Source of the DNA: Eonycteris spelaea
Lineage: Eukaryota; Chordata; Mammalia; Chiroptera; Pteropodidae
Direction: 5' to 3'
DNA: 64,000 bases
Assembly: GCA_003508835.1 (NCBI GenBank)
Contig: PUFA01000164.1
Coordinates: 1,488,001 to 1,552,000 of the forward strand
The translations under genes were made by a program, and so were the position numbers. The notes beneath the pieces were generated by a model. That model did not search any database. It saw only the letters and a program-made list of their open reading frames with translations, and had not been told where the DNA came from. This document shows positions 11,171-23,165 of this stretch, piece after piece (the stretch's first letter is position 1; each line of letters begins with the position of its first letter).

Positions 11171-13534
11171 AGTAAGAGAGAGAATATGTCACAAGGCAAT
11201 ATGAGATGGGGCACAAACAATACATTAGAAATGCATAATATCAATATGAATTCTGCCTCCTTGATTTAAAAAAAAAATAAGAAATACAACATTTATCTAA
11301 GTACATTTGCAACATAAGGGAAAAGGCACCTTACTATAATTTGAAAATGCACATGTAACAGAATTACAATGGCATTTTTGTTGTTTTCAGCAAAATAACT
11401 TAATAAATACTGCTGACAGAATATTTGCATGGCACCTTGATTGCAAAATCACCTTAAGTAGCCTTTAGCAGTTATGTAATCATTCTTACTACGTAACACC
11501 CTGATACATTTTATGAACATAATACAGCCTAATTGTAAATTTCAAGTGATTGAGAAATTTAGAAATTTCTGACTGCGCTTTAGAATCCTATGATCTATAT
11601 CTTAAAATAATACATAAGAAATAATAATGTAATGTCATTTTGGTTGTGTGCATAGTTTCTTTTATGTCATCAAGGTTCTTAACATATTTATTGAAGATTC
11701 ACAGATTTATTAAAGATTTAGAACATTTATATTATAAAACATGTAAAATAATCTTGATTATTTAAATCATCAAGTTTTTAAAACCACAAATATGATTTAA
11801 TCACTAGGTACCTGAAGAATTTTTCACAACTTTCCTCCAAAAAAGAGATGAAACTGCTGATTGCCTGACTTTTAAAAAAGCAAAAGAATTTTACTTTTGT
11901 AAAAAAAAAAAAAAAAAACTTCTTTGTGATAATTTATACCATAGAAACCATGACAGAAGTTAAAAGAAAAAAAATTACTAAACTCATGAAAGTGTGCATG
12001 AAATGTAATAATTATTCTATACCTAAGATCTAATATTCTGAAGAAATTATACCACAGAAAGTACATTTATGTACTTTACTTTCTACTTCCATGGTGTTAA
12101 AAGGTTTTAAAGTGCTTTGATGCAAAATGGCAAATGACATACTTTAAAGACAATCAATATTTTTTGCATTTGTTATAAAATGGAATGTTTTTGTATGTCA
12201 TTGTTGGGAGACTTGCTCATAGAGAAGAAGCTAGTTATAATTTTAACTGATTTCTTCTCAAAATCTTTATCATAATACCTTCTTTCACCACAGGCAAATT
12301 GGGTTTCCAACTAACATGTAAAGGGAATTATCCCTTTGAATCAATGTGTCAAAGTCTACTAATAAAATTCTATGCAGCATATCTGAAACCTAAATCGTGA
12401 ATTAAGCACAAACAATAATCCACCATGACCCATAACTGTCCACTATGAATAATGTAGGTCTTGTATTTCTCTGTTTAAGAGTATGTGTTTCACTGAGATT
12501 TTATTTAGTATGTTTTTTTCTATTTTCTATTTTAAACGGAAAGGGATTTTTTCCTATGAATTTCAAATACTATCATTTACAGATTGACATAGTAACCATT
12601 TTCGTAAAATATGCCCAGTAAAAAAAAAAAAAATGGCTTCATTAAAATCAATAGTCACCGGATTATGACTTTGAAACCCTGTAGGCAGCTACTGCATATC
12701 TATCCCTTCTGTACAGCCTGGAATTATGTGTCAGCAGTTATTAAAACTTAAAAATGAATAAACTGTCTTTTAGATTTGTCACTGCTGAAAAGTCTAAAAA
12801 CACAATGCCATATGCATTGTTCTAAAAAAACAGCTACAACATTTGAGAATCTTCTTAATGATACGGGTTTCAGTTTAATTTCAAACAAAAGAAGAGGAAT
12901 TTCACTAACAAAGCAAGAGTGAAAATTTGATCTAACTTGCTTCAAATACTCATTTCCATTTACTTCATTCTACAGAACTTTGAAAATATAATATTAGTAT
13001 CATTAGCAGAATGATATCTAATTCAATTTGTTAAATATTAATTGTACCCCTAACATTTATGCTAAGAGGGATAGAGATAAGACAACTTCCCAAGTTTGCA
13101 TATAACTAAAATCCAAGTCTCAGAAAGATATATCCATTCATATACGCTTTTAACTTTATTAAAGAGAACTCTTACAAATAAAAATCATACAATAAATTAG
13201 TGTACAAAATTTTTTAAAAAGTTTAAAAATTAATCCCTACAGACATGCAAACATGGAGATACTATAAGGTTTCTGAGAATGAAGCACATCTGATATAAGC
13301 TTTCTTGTGGCCAAAGTTAAATGAATGATTAATTATAAAATTCAAAATATTCTTAATGGGAAAATGTATATTTATGAATAAATAAAAATTTAAAATGTAC
13401 TTAAAATACATAAAAACATGTGAAGTTAATTTTTATGGTTTACAAATAGAGTGATTCTCAACTATATGCAGTAATATATTCAGAGATATATTTCACAATG
13501 CAGTTTATTGTAACAATCCTTAACGTAAGCCCAA
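11171..13534. other. Unassigned AT-rich, apparently single-copy DNA
   Basis: About 2.4 kb with no recognised gene or repeat. It includes A-runs near 11,901 and 12,619. Minus-strand ORFs of 64-65 codons (11,872-12,066; 12,748-12,945) have no domain and low-complexity composition. Confidence 0.4.
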
Positions 13535-13695
13535 CACAATAACCAATACTTATTGAATGTTTGTGATGTGTCAAGAACCATGCTAAATGTTTTATATTAA
13601 TTATCTTATTTAATTGTAAAACTAAACCTATAAGGAAGTAGAGTTGTTAAGTATGGAGTTGTTAAGTAATATACCCAAACTTTGATGAAATAATG
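13535..13695 (-). mobile_element. MIR SINE, minus strand
   Basis: Inverted MIR order is seen: 'tacttattgaatgtttgtga' (13,547), 'caagaaccatgctaaatg' (13,571), 'attatcttatttaattgtaa' (13,599) and 'cctataaggaagtaga' (13,627). MIR is a tRNA-derived ancient SINE; only its non-tRNA part survives here. Confidence 0.7.
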
Positions 13696-13979
13696 TCAAA
13701 AAACATTTCAAGGACAGTTATTCTATTAAGCATAAGAATTCAAGAAAATATGGTCTCTCTCTAATTTGGGGATTAATTTAGAGATGACATATAGATTTTA
13801 TAGATTTATAAATGAGCCAAAAGTCCTATAATGTATCACCCAAAATATTGTTTTCCTCAATCATGTATGTGATAAAACTTGAGCAGTGATCTGAAGTTGG
13901 AGGTTATATTTTGTTGCAACAAACTGGACTGAGATGTTGTATATTAACTGTTGTTCTGGATGGTCTCCATTTGTCCATT

Positions 13980-14445
13980 CATATTTATCAACAAGCCTTC
14001 TCAATCCTGCTCTGTGCCCCAGAGCTGTTCCCTGAAAGTCTGTGGAACCTGGCTCCTTCTCTTTGGCTTCTTGTTGGATTTGGCTAAAAAGAGACAACTC
14101 AAGTAAGTGGAGAGTAAGTAGGACAAAGCAATCAGAGTTCTTACTTTCCCGGTGCCCTCATCACTGCACATTGGTTTGGCAGTGACTATGCTCCTCTGTT
14201 GTAGCACACAGCTCTTTTCTGGCAGCCTCCTCTACAGCTGAAAATCTCTATCTCTTCCCTTGGCCCTTAAGGCTTAGGAGTAGTAAAGCTCCTGAGTGTT
14301 ACTGTCCCAGAATATTTCACCATTCCTTGTTAGTTTCTACTAACACTGACCATACTTTGTAAGTATCACCTTCAATAAATTCTTGTCAATCACCACCTTT
14401 GAGTGTGAATCTGACAGACACAGTCATAAAGAACAAATGAAAACT
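13980..14445 (+). mobile_element. Ancient interspersed repeat or LTR-like element, family not named
   Basis: The run 'cctctacagctgaaaatc' (14,229), 'cttcccttggcccttaaggc' (14,255), 'caccattccttgttagtttc' (14,319), 'accttcaataaattcttg' (14,368) and 'tttgagtgtgaatctgacag' (14,398) follows the end of a common mammalian repeat. In that repeat a cytosine-rich segment is followed by AATAAA-like and 'TTTGAGTGTGCCATCTG' words. I cannot recall its database name. Its 3' tail is included in the tandem duplication that follows. Confidence 0.5.
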
Positions 14446-14556
14446 AATATATTTTTAAAATTTAAGATGCATAACATCTTTTGAGAATCTGACAGACACA
14501 GTCATAAAGAACAAATGAAAACTTAATATATTTTTAAAATTTAAGATGCATAACAT
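14407..14556. repeat. Two-copy tandem duplication, period 78 bp
   Basis: A block of about 71 bp beginning with 'gaatctgacagacacagtca' at 14,407 recurs at 14,485. The copies differ by a single inserted T in the second copy by hand comparison. A short spacer 'cttttga' joins them and resembles the sequence just left of the first copy, so the unit is 78 bp. The near identity contrasts with the strongly decayed repeats around it and points to a comparatively recent event. Confidence 0.95.
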
Positions 14557-14559
14557 GGC

Positions 14560-14800
14560 TTTCACCTAATAGATGGCCAAGTCACATTTATCCAGAAGTG
14601 TGCTGAGGAATACAGTAAAATAATTATAAAAGAAATGCAAAAATTGAGCCTCCTGGGATCAAAGAAGAACTTAAAAGAAATTATATCTGGTTGGAAAGGT
14701 TTGGAAAAGCTTCTAGAGAAAGGTAAGACTTCATTCTTGAAGGATACAGAGGATTAAAATGTTTTCCCTATTATGCAACAGGCAAGAATACTGTTCCTGT
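14560..14800 (-). mobile_element. Possible L2 fragment, minus strand
   Basis: Phrases such as 'gacttcattcttgaaggata' (14,728) resemble inverted L2 3' UTR text ('ctgagtcttgaaggatgag'). Similarity is weak over the remainder. Confidence 0.3.
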
Positions 14801-17800
14801 ATATTGATGATGTATCTAGATTATGAAAAACATATTCTATCTAAGATAGAAATTTGGAAGAATAATTTACTAAAGCTTCTTAAGTGGAACTGAGAAAGAC
14901 AAAAGAATAAAATCAAGTGCTCTTTTAAAGCAGATCAAGGCAGGTGCCAACTTTCCAAAATTAGCTAAATGTATTCAACGTAAAGCATTTCAACAAGTTA
15001 TTAAAGGTAGAACATAGTTTTATATAAATATCTTCATTACTATTGGGGTAAAACTATATAATTAAATTGTTCTTTTTGTCATTTACCTCTTCTTAATCAT
15101 AGCTACTATTGGGGATTTTTTTGTTACTAAGATGTTCATAAATTTTTGTACTTTTTGGAAGAAAAAAGAAAAAGAAATTATATATATTTAAAGTTTCTTA
15201 TTTTTTTTCTTTTTAAAATTGTTTTTTATCTGTGGAGAATCAGATTTAAGTATCTATTATAAGCATAATGTCAATAACAAATAGAAACCACAATCGCTAT
15301 TATTGTAAATAACAAGAAATTAAATTATAATATTGTAATAACTTACAAACACTGTGGGTATTCCACTGAGAATTTAGAATGAAGAATTGTACGATCATAA
15401 AGAATTGATAATTTATTCTTAAAACAGCTACTTTCGGAGGCAACTGAGTCAAAGTCAAACTCATATCTTAAGAGGAAGCTGATGGGATTCCAGAACTGTG
15501 ACTAGATTGTTGCCCGGTCAATCTGATTTCCACTCTAAAAAAAATGACTAAACAAATAATTAAAGATTATTAAAATACATCTTGGGACAAGGAAAGGGGT
15601 CCTCCAAAATCCTTACTTTATTGAGGAAACTAATGCACAGTATCAGTTGTGTTGTACGTGTGTGTTAATAACACAACTTTACTACATATTATAGAAACAT
15701 TGCAAGATTTTGTATATTTATTTATAAGTCATGTGTTTTGTCCTGGTCTGAAGGAAAAAAACAGGGAAGATAAAGGATAAACACTTAGAATTTTTAGAAA
15801 ATACATTTCTCCATCTTTATTCTATGTTAAACTTCTCCTTTTGGGAGAACTATTTCATATTCTTTCATTACTGCATCTACCTTCCTATATTTGAATTATA
15901 CAGGGGGTAAACTCATGACATAATCCATGCCAGTCACAGTACTTTCTTGGGATTCTTTATAAAAATAGAATTGAGAAAGAGAGCCTATCCTCTGGCACGA
16001 GCTCTAAATATTAAACTCAGAGCTGAGAGCAGCCGTATTTCCTGCCGTATGTAGGAAGCACATGCATAATGTGAGAGAACAGAGCTGAACCAGAGAAAAA
16101 CAGAAATAAAAGATGAATAAATAATGTTCTCTCATGTTTTTGAGTCCTTCCGACTTGTTGTTCCTGAGGCCTAGCTGATCCCTACATGTTCTAGAATATG
16201 AATGTTCAATTCTTTCCTTTAGTATGTGAGAAGCCCCCAGAATCCTCCTATTAAATCTCCCTAAGCAATAAATGTGAAAAAAAAATTTAAACATGCCATC
16301 AAAGACAAAAGTTTGTGGGAACAATAATTCCCTGAAGCTTCTTAAATTGAACTGAGTGGTACAAGAACTGAAGAACTGAATTTTCTCTCTCTGCAATAAT
16401 AATAAAAAAAAATCTTGGAAAATGTAGGGTTTTTTTTTTATTATAGAGATAAACTATATTGTAGACTCTTGTATTTTTATTAGGCTTGTAATAAGCTATC
16501 ACCAAAGTACTTCATTGCATCAGTTATTTGCTGAAATTTACATGGTCCCATTGGAAACAATTAGAAAGATAAAAAGGAATATCCTCAAGAAAGGTGTAGA
16601 AATACTAAATATAATCATGAACCAAATTCAATTATAAATAGATCAGATTCGCAATATTCATATGTTAGAGAAGGAAATAAACAAAGTATTTATTTTGTTA
16701 TTCCTTTCTTGCTCTCCACCAATTAGTACCCATTTTTATTTGTCTATATGGTCCTATAAGATGTAAATATAAATAGATATTGTATAATGGAGTTTGTAAA
16801 GTCTTCCTATCTACCTCTGGTATCTGTATGCATCATGTTTGGCTGAAGGAGCAGAGGGAATGATCTGAGGGGGAAAAAAGGAGGAAAATGAAGGAGATGG
16901 TTTAATGTCTACCCCTACTTACCTTTGTGGATTTTAGCTTCTAAAAAACGAGAGAGCTCGTAAAAAAGGCTAAAAGACTTTTGGAGATTCGTCCAATGAT
17001 GCTGGAGAGTTCTGGTGATAAAACTCTAATGGAGTAGGTGAAAGACATCTTCCCCACTTCAGGGTGGAACAAAGCAGAGCACCCACAAAGAAGTCAGTAA
17101 AAAGAAAAAAGTCCTGACACTTTGCTGTGTGTACCCAGGACAGAAAGCCCTGTGGAAATTAACATTTTCCCAAAGGAACAATGGATAGCCAGGATAATCT
17201 GCAGATCTGAACTCAGAGTTCATTTCTGGAAATATGAAAGATGTTTATATGGCTATCTCCAAGGCATGATTAAAATGACATGAAAAAAAGTAGTATTTGC
17301 TTAAAGGTTTCTGTGAAATCAATACAACTATTCTAAACTAAAAACAAAGATTAAAGTAAAAATACACGAAATGATTCATGTTGCATCATTAAAGATGAAA
17401 AATGTGTTTTCTCTACAGAGTCTTAATGAAGTATTGTATGGATTTATAATCACAATTTTTCACATTTCTCAAAATATCTTTAGCTGAGAAAAGCACTCCC
17501 ATTAAATAGTTCATTAAATTTATTTTACCCGTTACAGAAACAAGATTTTCATGACAAATTAAATTACAACTATTTTCCCTTTCCTTCAAGAAAGATAAAT
17601 GATTCAATGAATTCTTAATTCTATCACACGTAAACTGACACTGGTGCCTATACAAATCATTACAATAAAACAGTTAAGTGCATAGAGGTGAAACTCAAAC
17701 ATCTAATAATAAAATGGCATCAGAAAATTATCCGCATATTATTAAGTTTCTAGAAATTTAAATTTAAATATTATTCCAATCTTTAGGATTCTAAAGGAGT

Positions 17801-18880
17801 ACCCTTCAGTACCTATTCAGCTTTATATTAAGGACCTATTTATGTTTGAGATATTAAGAATATTAAGGTGCATATGAACCAGTCATATTATTTACTTGAG
17901 ATACAAAAGGTCCTGAGGCTCGCTAAAATTGTTAGCCAGATAAGATGAAGTTATGAATTAAGGTAATGAAGAATATGGATTTTAAAAAGGCATAAATTCA
18001 ATGGATGAAACCAGGAGGAACATTAGAGTGAAATATAAAAAGCATAGGAAAGAAGGCTGAGAATCACCCTTAGTACTGCAGGGGGAAGGGTGAAATTGGG
18101 AAAGAAATAGCATGATAGGGACTTTAAAAGGCATAGGGAAGATTAATTAATGTTAAGGAAGCAAACAAATATCAAAAACAGAAGGAAAAGTTAATGGGAT
18201 ATCATGCTATTGAAAATCTAGTTCCCTTAGATTTAATATACAATTACAATTACTAAATCCACAATAGTAAACAATTTAACATGGTAAGTTAAATAAAATC
18301 TTATATTAAACACAAAAAAAATGTTGTGAAGGAACCAAGTCCATGAAACTTAGCTCTTAGGAAACTGGGTAGCGTGGAGTACTGAGGACTGTATTTTCAG
18401 GAGAATTATGAGGGACAAAGGCCTTATGGCAATATGTTGAGAAATAAATAGAAAACAAGGGATACATTTTAGTTAGGGTGATGGTTAACTGTATGGTTGC
18501 ATATTCATGGAATGTTATTACATATTGAAAATGCATGCAAGGGGAGCATTAGAAGGGAGCAATGGAAAGGAAAAAAGAATTAACTTGAATAAAATTAGGG
18601 TCAGAAATAAGGAAAAGAGTATGTGATGGAGTCTATTTTCTTTGAAAATTAGTAAAAATTGTGATCTGTAATAGTTGAGAGTTGTGGCTAGTGGGTTTTT
18701 GAAGACTGGTGGTGAATTACAATTTCTTGTGGATAATCTGAAAAGGTGTTAATGGTGATAAATTAAAAACAATTAACAATGCACATTAAAATCTTAACCT
18801 TTGGTGTTTAAAAGAGTTTGGATATATGTCTCTAATGGGGTCTATCAACCCCATTTGTCATCTTCAGTGATGTCTGAAAT
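14801..18880. other. Unassigned AT-rich DNA
   Basis: Four kilobases without a gene I can support. The longest minus-strand ORF (130 codons, 16,004-16,396) shows no recognised domain, and an overlapping ORF in another frame begins at 16,299. Parts of 18,000-18,760 have the purine-rich texture of decayed L2 but cannot be aligned by eye. Confidence 0.4.
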
Positions 18881-18965
18881 ATAGATAGACAGACAGACAG
18901 ACAGACAGAAAGACATGAAAGTAGGTAGGTAGGTAGGTAGGTAGGTAGAGATAGATGATGATAGA

Positions 18966-19001
<36 letters not shown>

Positions 19002-19060
19002 TAGGTATAGATATAGATATAGATATAGATGATAGATGAGAAATAGAGATATAGATAAAG
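18881..19060. repeat. Compound tetranucleotide microsatellite (GACA/GTAG/GATA)
   Basis: Reading from the left there is a short GATA start and a (GACA) run to about 18,908. A (GTAG/GTAG-like AGGT) run of about seven units follows (18,920-18,948), then (GATA) from 18,957, another (GACA) run (18,983-19,001) and a hexameric GATATA-like tail to about 19,060. An 80-codon minus-strand ORF through it is low-complexity Tyr/Ile/Leu/Ser and not a gene. Such arrays are usually length-polymorphic. Confidence 0.98.
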
Positions 19061-19900
19061 AAGTATCAAAGTTAGCTTAGAAAACAAATGGGACTTTAAC
19101 AGAAATTATTCAGAAAAAAAAAGATGAGAAACTAAGGAAATGACAGCACTACTGAATATTTCTAAATGATCAATCCTAGGATTCTGACTATATTAAGATT
19201 TCGGACGTGAAAAATAGAAAAGAGTGGAGAGACTTGAAGATGTAGTGTAGCCGAAGAAAATGCTTAATTGAGTAAAACAGTAGGAGATCTAAAATTATAA
19301 AGATTATGTAGGAGAAATTTAGAATTTAGATATACGAAATAGATTAGAAAATTTCTGGAAGGTGGGGGCAGTGGTGGAGGCAAAATGTTGAAATATCTTT
19401 TGATTGCTCTGATAAATACAAACTGGGCAACTAGACAGCAAATGAGAAACCATAAGAAAAACACTTAAAACTAGGTGACAAGGATTCTCCAAGAACCACA
19501 TCACATAAATGGTGGTGACCTGTCTAGTGACAACATCTGTTCGGGATGAAGAGAGAAGCAATGGGGTGTCTAAAAAACCTGAAATTAGGAGCACCTCAAA
19601 ATAGTCAATGGTATTCACCGAAAAACACAGCAGGCTAATTTGAGAGCAACAGTTGAAAACAAGAGTTTTTCCCAAACCAACAGCAGGTGTGTATAGGGTA
19701 TCCACTGTTAAGTTCCGAAGAGCAGTGTAGTCCTCTACCCTCTGAAAATACACCAGTCAAGGATCCCTTCCAGGACATAGTATGGCACCAAGAAAAAGTT
19801 AAGAGTGGAATCAAAATTGGAACAGAGAAGTGACAACACAAAGAAAGAAAGAAAAGTAAAAATAAAAGTGAGAGAAGGAATAAAACCCAGGAAATCACAA
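19061..19900. other. Unassigned DNA with the longest ORF of the window (not supported as coding)
   Basis: The longest ORF in the window (19,319-19,753, minus, 144 codons) lies here, overlapped by two shorter minus-strand ORFs in other frames. I see no domain, signal peptide or splice context. The segment directly precedes an L1ME/HAL1-like ORF1 remnant and may be the 5' UTR of that element, but I cannot align it. Confidence 0.35.
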
Positions 19901-20995
19901 AAGCAATATACCATATGGTTCTATTTAATTAAAAAAAATATATAAGATGATGTGAATTTTAAAAACATTCATGAACCATGGACCATGCTTACTTCTAAAA
20001 GTTCAGAAAAATGTGAATTCACATTTAAATGAGCAACAGAAAAGGATTAAAGTCAAATCTCATGCAGTTATTATAACTCAAAAAAGAATACAGATCCATG
20101 TAAAATCTCTACGAAAATGAAAGGTTTCCAGAAATATGTGAAACACACCAAAATTGTATTTTACTGTTTCAATAACCTAAAAGACATTAATAAAATTATA
20201 TTATAGTTGAAGATAAATCAGAATTAGGAAACTTCAAAAATAAGTTTTTAAAAAGTAAAGAATTAGAAATAAAAGAAAAATCATTTCATAAACTAACCAG
20301 AAAAAAACAAAAAGACTAAAAATTTGCAAAATAGATAATGCCTGAAGCAAATAGAAGGTAAAAATAAAACATTAGAATAGATTAGAAAGAACTAAAAAAA
20401 AAGAATAAAATTTAATAGAAAAATAAATATTAAATACATGCAAAGAAGATCTAAATGGAATAAGGATCCCTGAAAAAGAAAATCAAAGCAATAGAATAGA
20501 ATAAATATTAAATATTATAATCTCGGAAAATTTTTCTGAAATTAAAAAGAAAACAACTAAAGCTTCTACATGTTGCAAGTGCATCACAGATACCTGAGAA
20601 TATCAACCCAAAACAATCTACATTAAAATATGTTTAATAAAATTACAGAACTTTAAATTAAAAGGAAAAAAAGCCTTTGGCCATCAAGTCAAGAGTGACT
20701 CATAAGACAAAATAAGATTATCTTCAGGCTTCTCAACAGCAAAACCTTATACCAGAAGAAAATGTAGTAACATATTTAAGATATTCAAGGAAAAAGAAGT
20801 ATGAGCCAAGGATTTCATATCCAGCAACTTTTTAAGCATAAAGGCTACTTCACAAATAATCCCATGGAGACGTAGTTTTGGATAACCGAAATGACCAATA
20901 AGCCACTGAAATATGAATCAGTAGTGAGAATTAAATAGGTAGACTCCATAAGAGTTAAAAGGTAGAAAATATTATACTCTACATTGGCTATATTT
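19901..20995 (+). mobile_element. L1ME/HAL1-like ORF1 remnant, plus strand
   Basis: The 3' part is recognisable. 'cttctcaacagcaaaacctt' (20,729), 'gatattcaaggaaaaagaag' (20,781), 'gatttcatatccagcaac' (20,811) and 'gcataaaggctac' (20,836) match the C-terminal ORF1 region of ancient L1M/HAL1 elements ('CTCAAGGAAAGAAAATGTGAGCC...TATATCCAGC...TATAAAGGCTAC'). Upstream A-rich sequence with many 'aaag/gaaa' words fits the coiled-coil part of ORF1, which is lysine- and glutamate-rich, but is too diverged to align. Reading frames are broken. Confidence 0.6.
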
Positions 20996-21129
20996 TTTTA
21001 AAAAATTTGAAATTAGGGAAGAGCACTTTTTTTTTCTTTACTGTTTTCAGTAATCATATTGGTATGCATTATTAAAATTGTTATCCAAAGACAATTGTAT
21101 ATGTAATTTGGGATAAAACAAGGAGATTT

Positions 21130-21712
21130 ATTTATTTTCCATTGCTACGTAACAATCACTACAAAAGTGTTGTGACTCATCTCACTTAAGTCTAGGCATG
21201 GCTTAAGTGAATCCTCTGCTTATGGTTTCATAAGACTGCAGTTAAGAGGTTGGCCACAACCGGGTTCTAATTTTAAAGGCCTGACTAAGGAAAAATCCTC
21301 TTCAACTGTCACTTGGTTACTAGCAACATTCAGTTCTTTGCAGCTATAAAACTGGTAGCTTCAGGGTTTTTGTTTTTGTTTTTGTTTTTGTTTTTAATGT
21401 CAGCCACAGGCCACTCTAAGCTTCTAGAGGCCAAATGCAGTTCCCAGCCATCATCCACAGTTCCTTACCATGTGGCTTCCTCAACAGAGTCACTTACTTA
21501 ATTAAGCCAGTAAGAGAGTCTCTAAAGTAAGTCTGCTAACAAGATATTACCTTATGCTACATGACGTAATCATGAAAGTGTCATCCTATCTCCTTTGCTA
21601 TACTATTAATTAGAAGCAAGACTTGCAGTAAAGGAAAAAGGGAAATCAAGGAGATGAAAAACAGAGGGTTCGGTCACCAAAGGTCATGTTAGAGTCTGTC
21701 TACCACAGAGGA
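21130..21712 (+). mobile_element. LTR-like interspersed repeat with internal (TTTTTG)n
   Basis: The left part 'attttccattgctacgtaac' (21,134) resembles the start of a mammalian repeat reading 'ttctattgctgcataacaaattaccacaaa'. Later words, 'ctaggcatggcttaagtg' (21,192), 'gaatcctctgcttatggt', 'ttccttaccatgtggcttcc' (21,461), 'attagaagcaag' (21,610) and 'gtctgtctaccaca' (21,694), appear in the same order as in that repeat. I believe it is an ERVL-class LTR but cannot name it. A hexamer run lies in its middle. Confidence 0.55.
21366..21395. repeat. (TTTTTG)n hexamer microsatellite
   Basis: Five TTTTTG-type units sit inside the LTR-like repeat described around them. Confidence 0.95.
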
Positions 21713-22780
21713 TAATCCTGGAGAACCAGGGCTTGTGGTGTGGATGTTACACAGAAAAAAATTAAGTAAAAATCCCACGGTCCTTGTTGGAATTGAGGGA
21801 ATCAGTGGGAACTCATGAGATGTTTACACATCTGTACTCTACTTTGTCCAGTGTTCAGCACTTGTCTTCTAAAAAGCCCCAGAAACAATGACCAACATAT
21901 GGCATCCCTAGCACCAAGACTGTGGTATTGTACACCATCTTCCACTAAAAAAAATCAGAGCTCATTGGACAAATAGCATTTTGAGGAGTGGAAAATCAAC
22001 AAGATGAATATGAAACATTGGAGTTCTTGCTATAGCAGATAATGAGAAAGTTAACAAAGTTAACAAAGACTAAGGTGATGTCAAAGGATCTTAGGAACCC
22101 ACTTAAACACTGAACAAAACTCCCACAAACCTAAACTAAGATGGAAAAATTTTAGGTTCAACAGGGTAAAAACTGCAATGTATTGTGATGTATGTATGTA
22201 CTGAAACCCTTCAAACACATTTTCATTCAAGAGTTCATAAAGATACTTTAAAATAAATGAATTTGCCAACTTTGACAAATGATAGGGAGTTAATTTACAA
22301 TCTCAAAAACTGTTATATAAAGTTAAATAATGAAGCATTTATTCTCCCAAATAGTAGATAAGTAGAGAATCTATTTATAATGTAATTCCAGCTAATAAAT
22401 AAACAGCAATGACAGATTTGACAAATTACCAGTAAATTAAATGATTAAGGCATTAGGTATCGAGAACTGCTGACATCATAAAAACAAGGAGCTGCACTAC
22501 TATATGGTAGATAAGGCCCCGCTAAAAGGTTTAAACCTGAGTCTGATAAAGATTCTGGGTCTAGATGCCAACGTACAAAAATAAAGGGGTCAGAAGAACA
22601 TGTTAGACTGTAAGAGAAGCATGCAAACAACAACATTAGGCTGTGATAAGAAAAAGATGGATGAAAAGGAAACCAAAACAATGGGCAAGGTTTGAGTGTT
22701 GAAAAATTAACATTGAATGATAAACTATAAAGAATAACAAGAAAGTGATAAGTGTAAAATAAATGTAAATTACTTTAGAA
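21713..22780. other. Unassigned DNA
   Basis: No gene or repeat family was recognised. The A-rich part from about 22,380 has the flavour of an old LINE 3' UTR, but I could not align it. Confidence 0.35.
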
Positions 22781-22782
22781 GG

Positions 22783-22840
22783 CAGCACAGCGGTTAATTT
22801 TGGTGAGAGGCAGTCTGGTTTGCTTGGAATGGGGTACAGA
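22783..22840 (+). mobile_element. Possible MIR 5' fragment, plus strand
   Basis: 'ggcagcacagcggttaattt' (22,782) followed by 'gaggcagtctggtt' resembles the MIR start ('acagcatagtggttaagagcacggactctggagtcagac'). It is short and diverged. Confidence 0.35.
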
Positions 22841-23024
22841 GAGAGATGCTAGCAAAATTCTATTTCCTTTTTTTTTTTTACAGGAATTATATTTTTGATA
22901 GAATACATTGGGGCAATTGTGGGGGAAGTATTCGTTATGCTGGGGTATACTGTACGTAGTAGTTTTTCTAGAGTAAAGGGTTTATGGAAAGAGTTTACAC
23001 CAAAAATGTAGTTAGTGCCAGATA

Positions 23025-23165
23025 CCAGAGGAACTAGGATGCATGAGAATGGAATTTGAGCTTTATCATATAGGTAGTAGGGAACCATGGAAGGTTTTCA
23101 GCAAAGGATAATGTCAAGAGGATGAATCTGGTGACAGTGTGCAGTATGGAACTATTCTTAATCTA
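23025..23165 (-). mobile_element. Possible L2 fragment, minus strand
   Basis: 'gggaaccatggaaggttttc' (23,080) and 'gcaaaggataatgtcaagag' (23,101) resemble the inverted L2 text 'gggaagccattggagggttttgagcagaggagtgacatg'. Confidence 0.5.

Noticed and set aside
16004..16396. 130-codon minus-strand ORF with hydrophobic, Phe/Leu-rich C-terminal part
   Set aside because: AT-rich DNA read through T-rich codons gives pseudo-membrane segments. There is no family similarity or context.
18881..19060. CRISPR-like regular repetition
   Set aside because: The repeats are contiguous tetranucleotides without spacers, and the genome is mammalian.
18845..19087. 80-codon minus-strand ORF with Tyr/Ile/Ser repeats
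   Set aside because: Translation of the GATA/GACA microsatellite.
19319..19753. Longest ORF of the window, 144 codons, minus strand
   Set aside because: No recognisable domain, start context or splice signals. It overlaps two other minus-strand ORFs and adjoins LINE debris; such lengths arise by chance in 64 kb.
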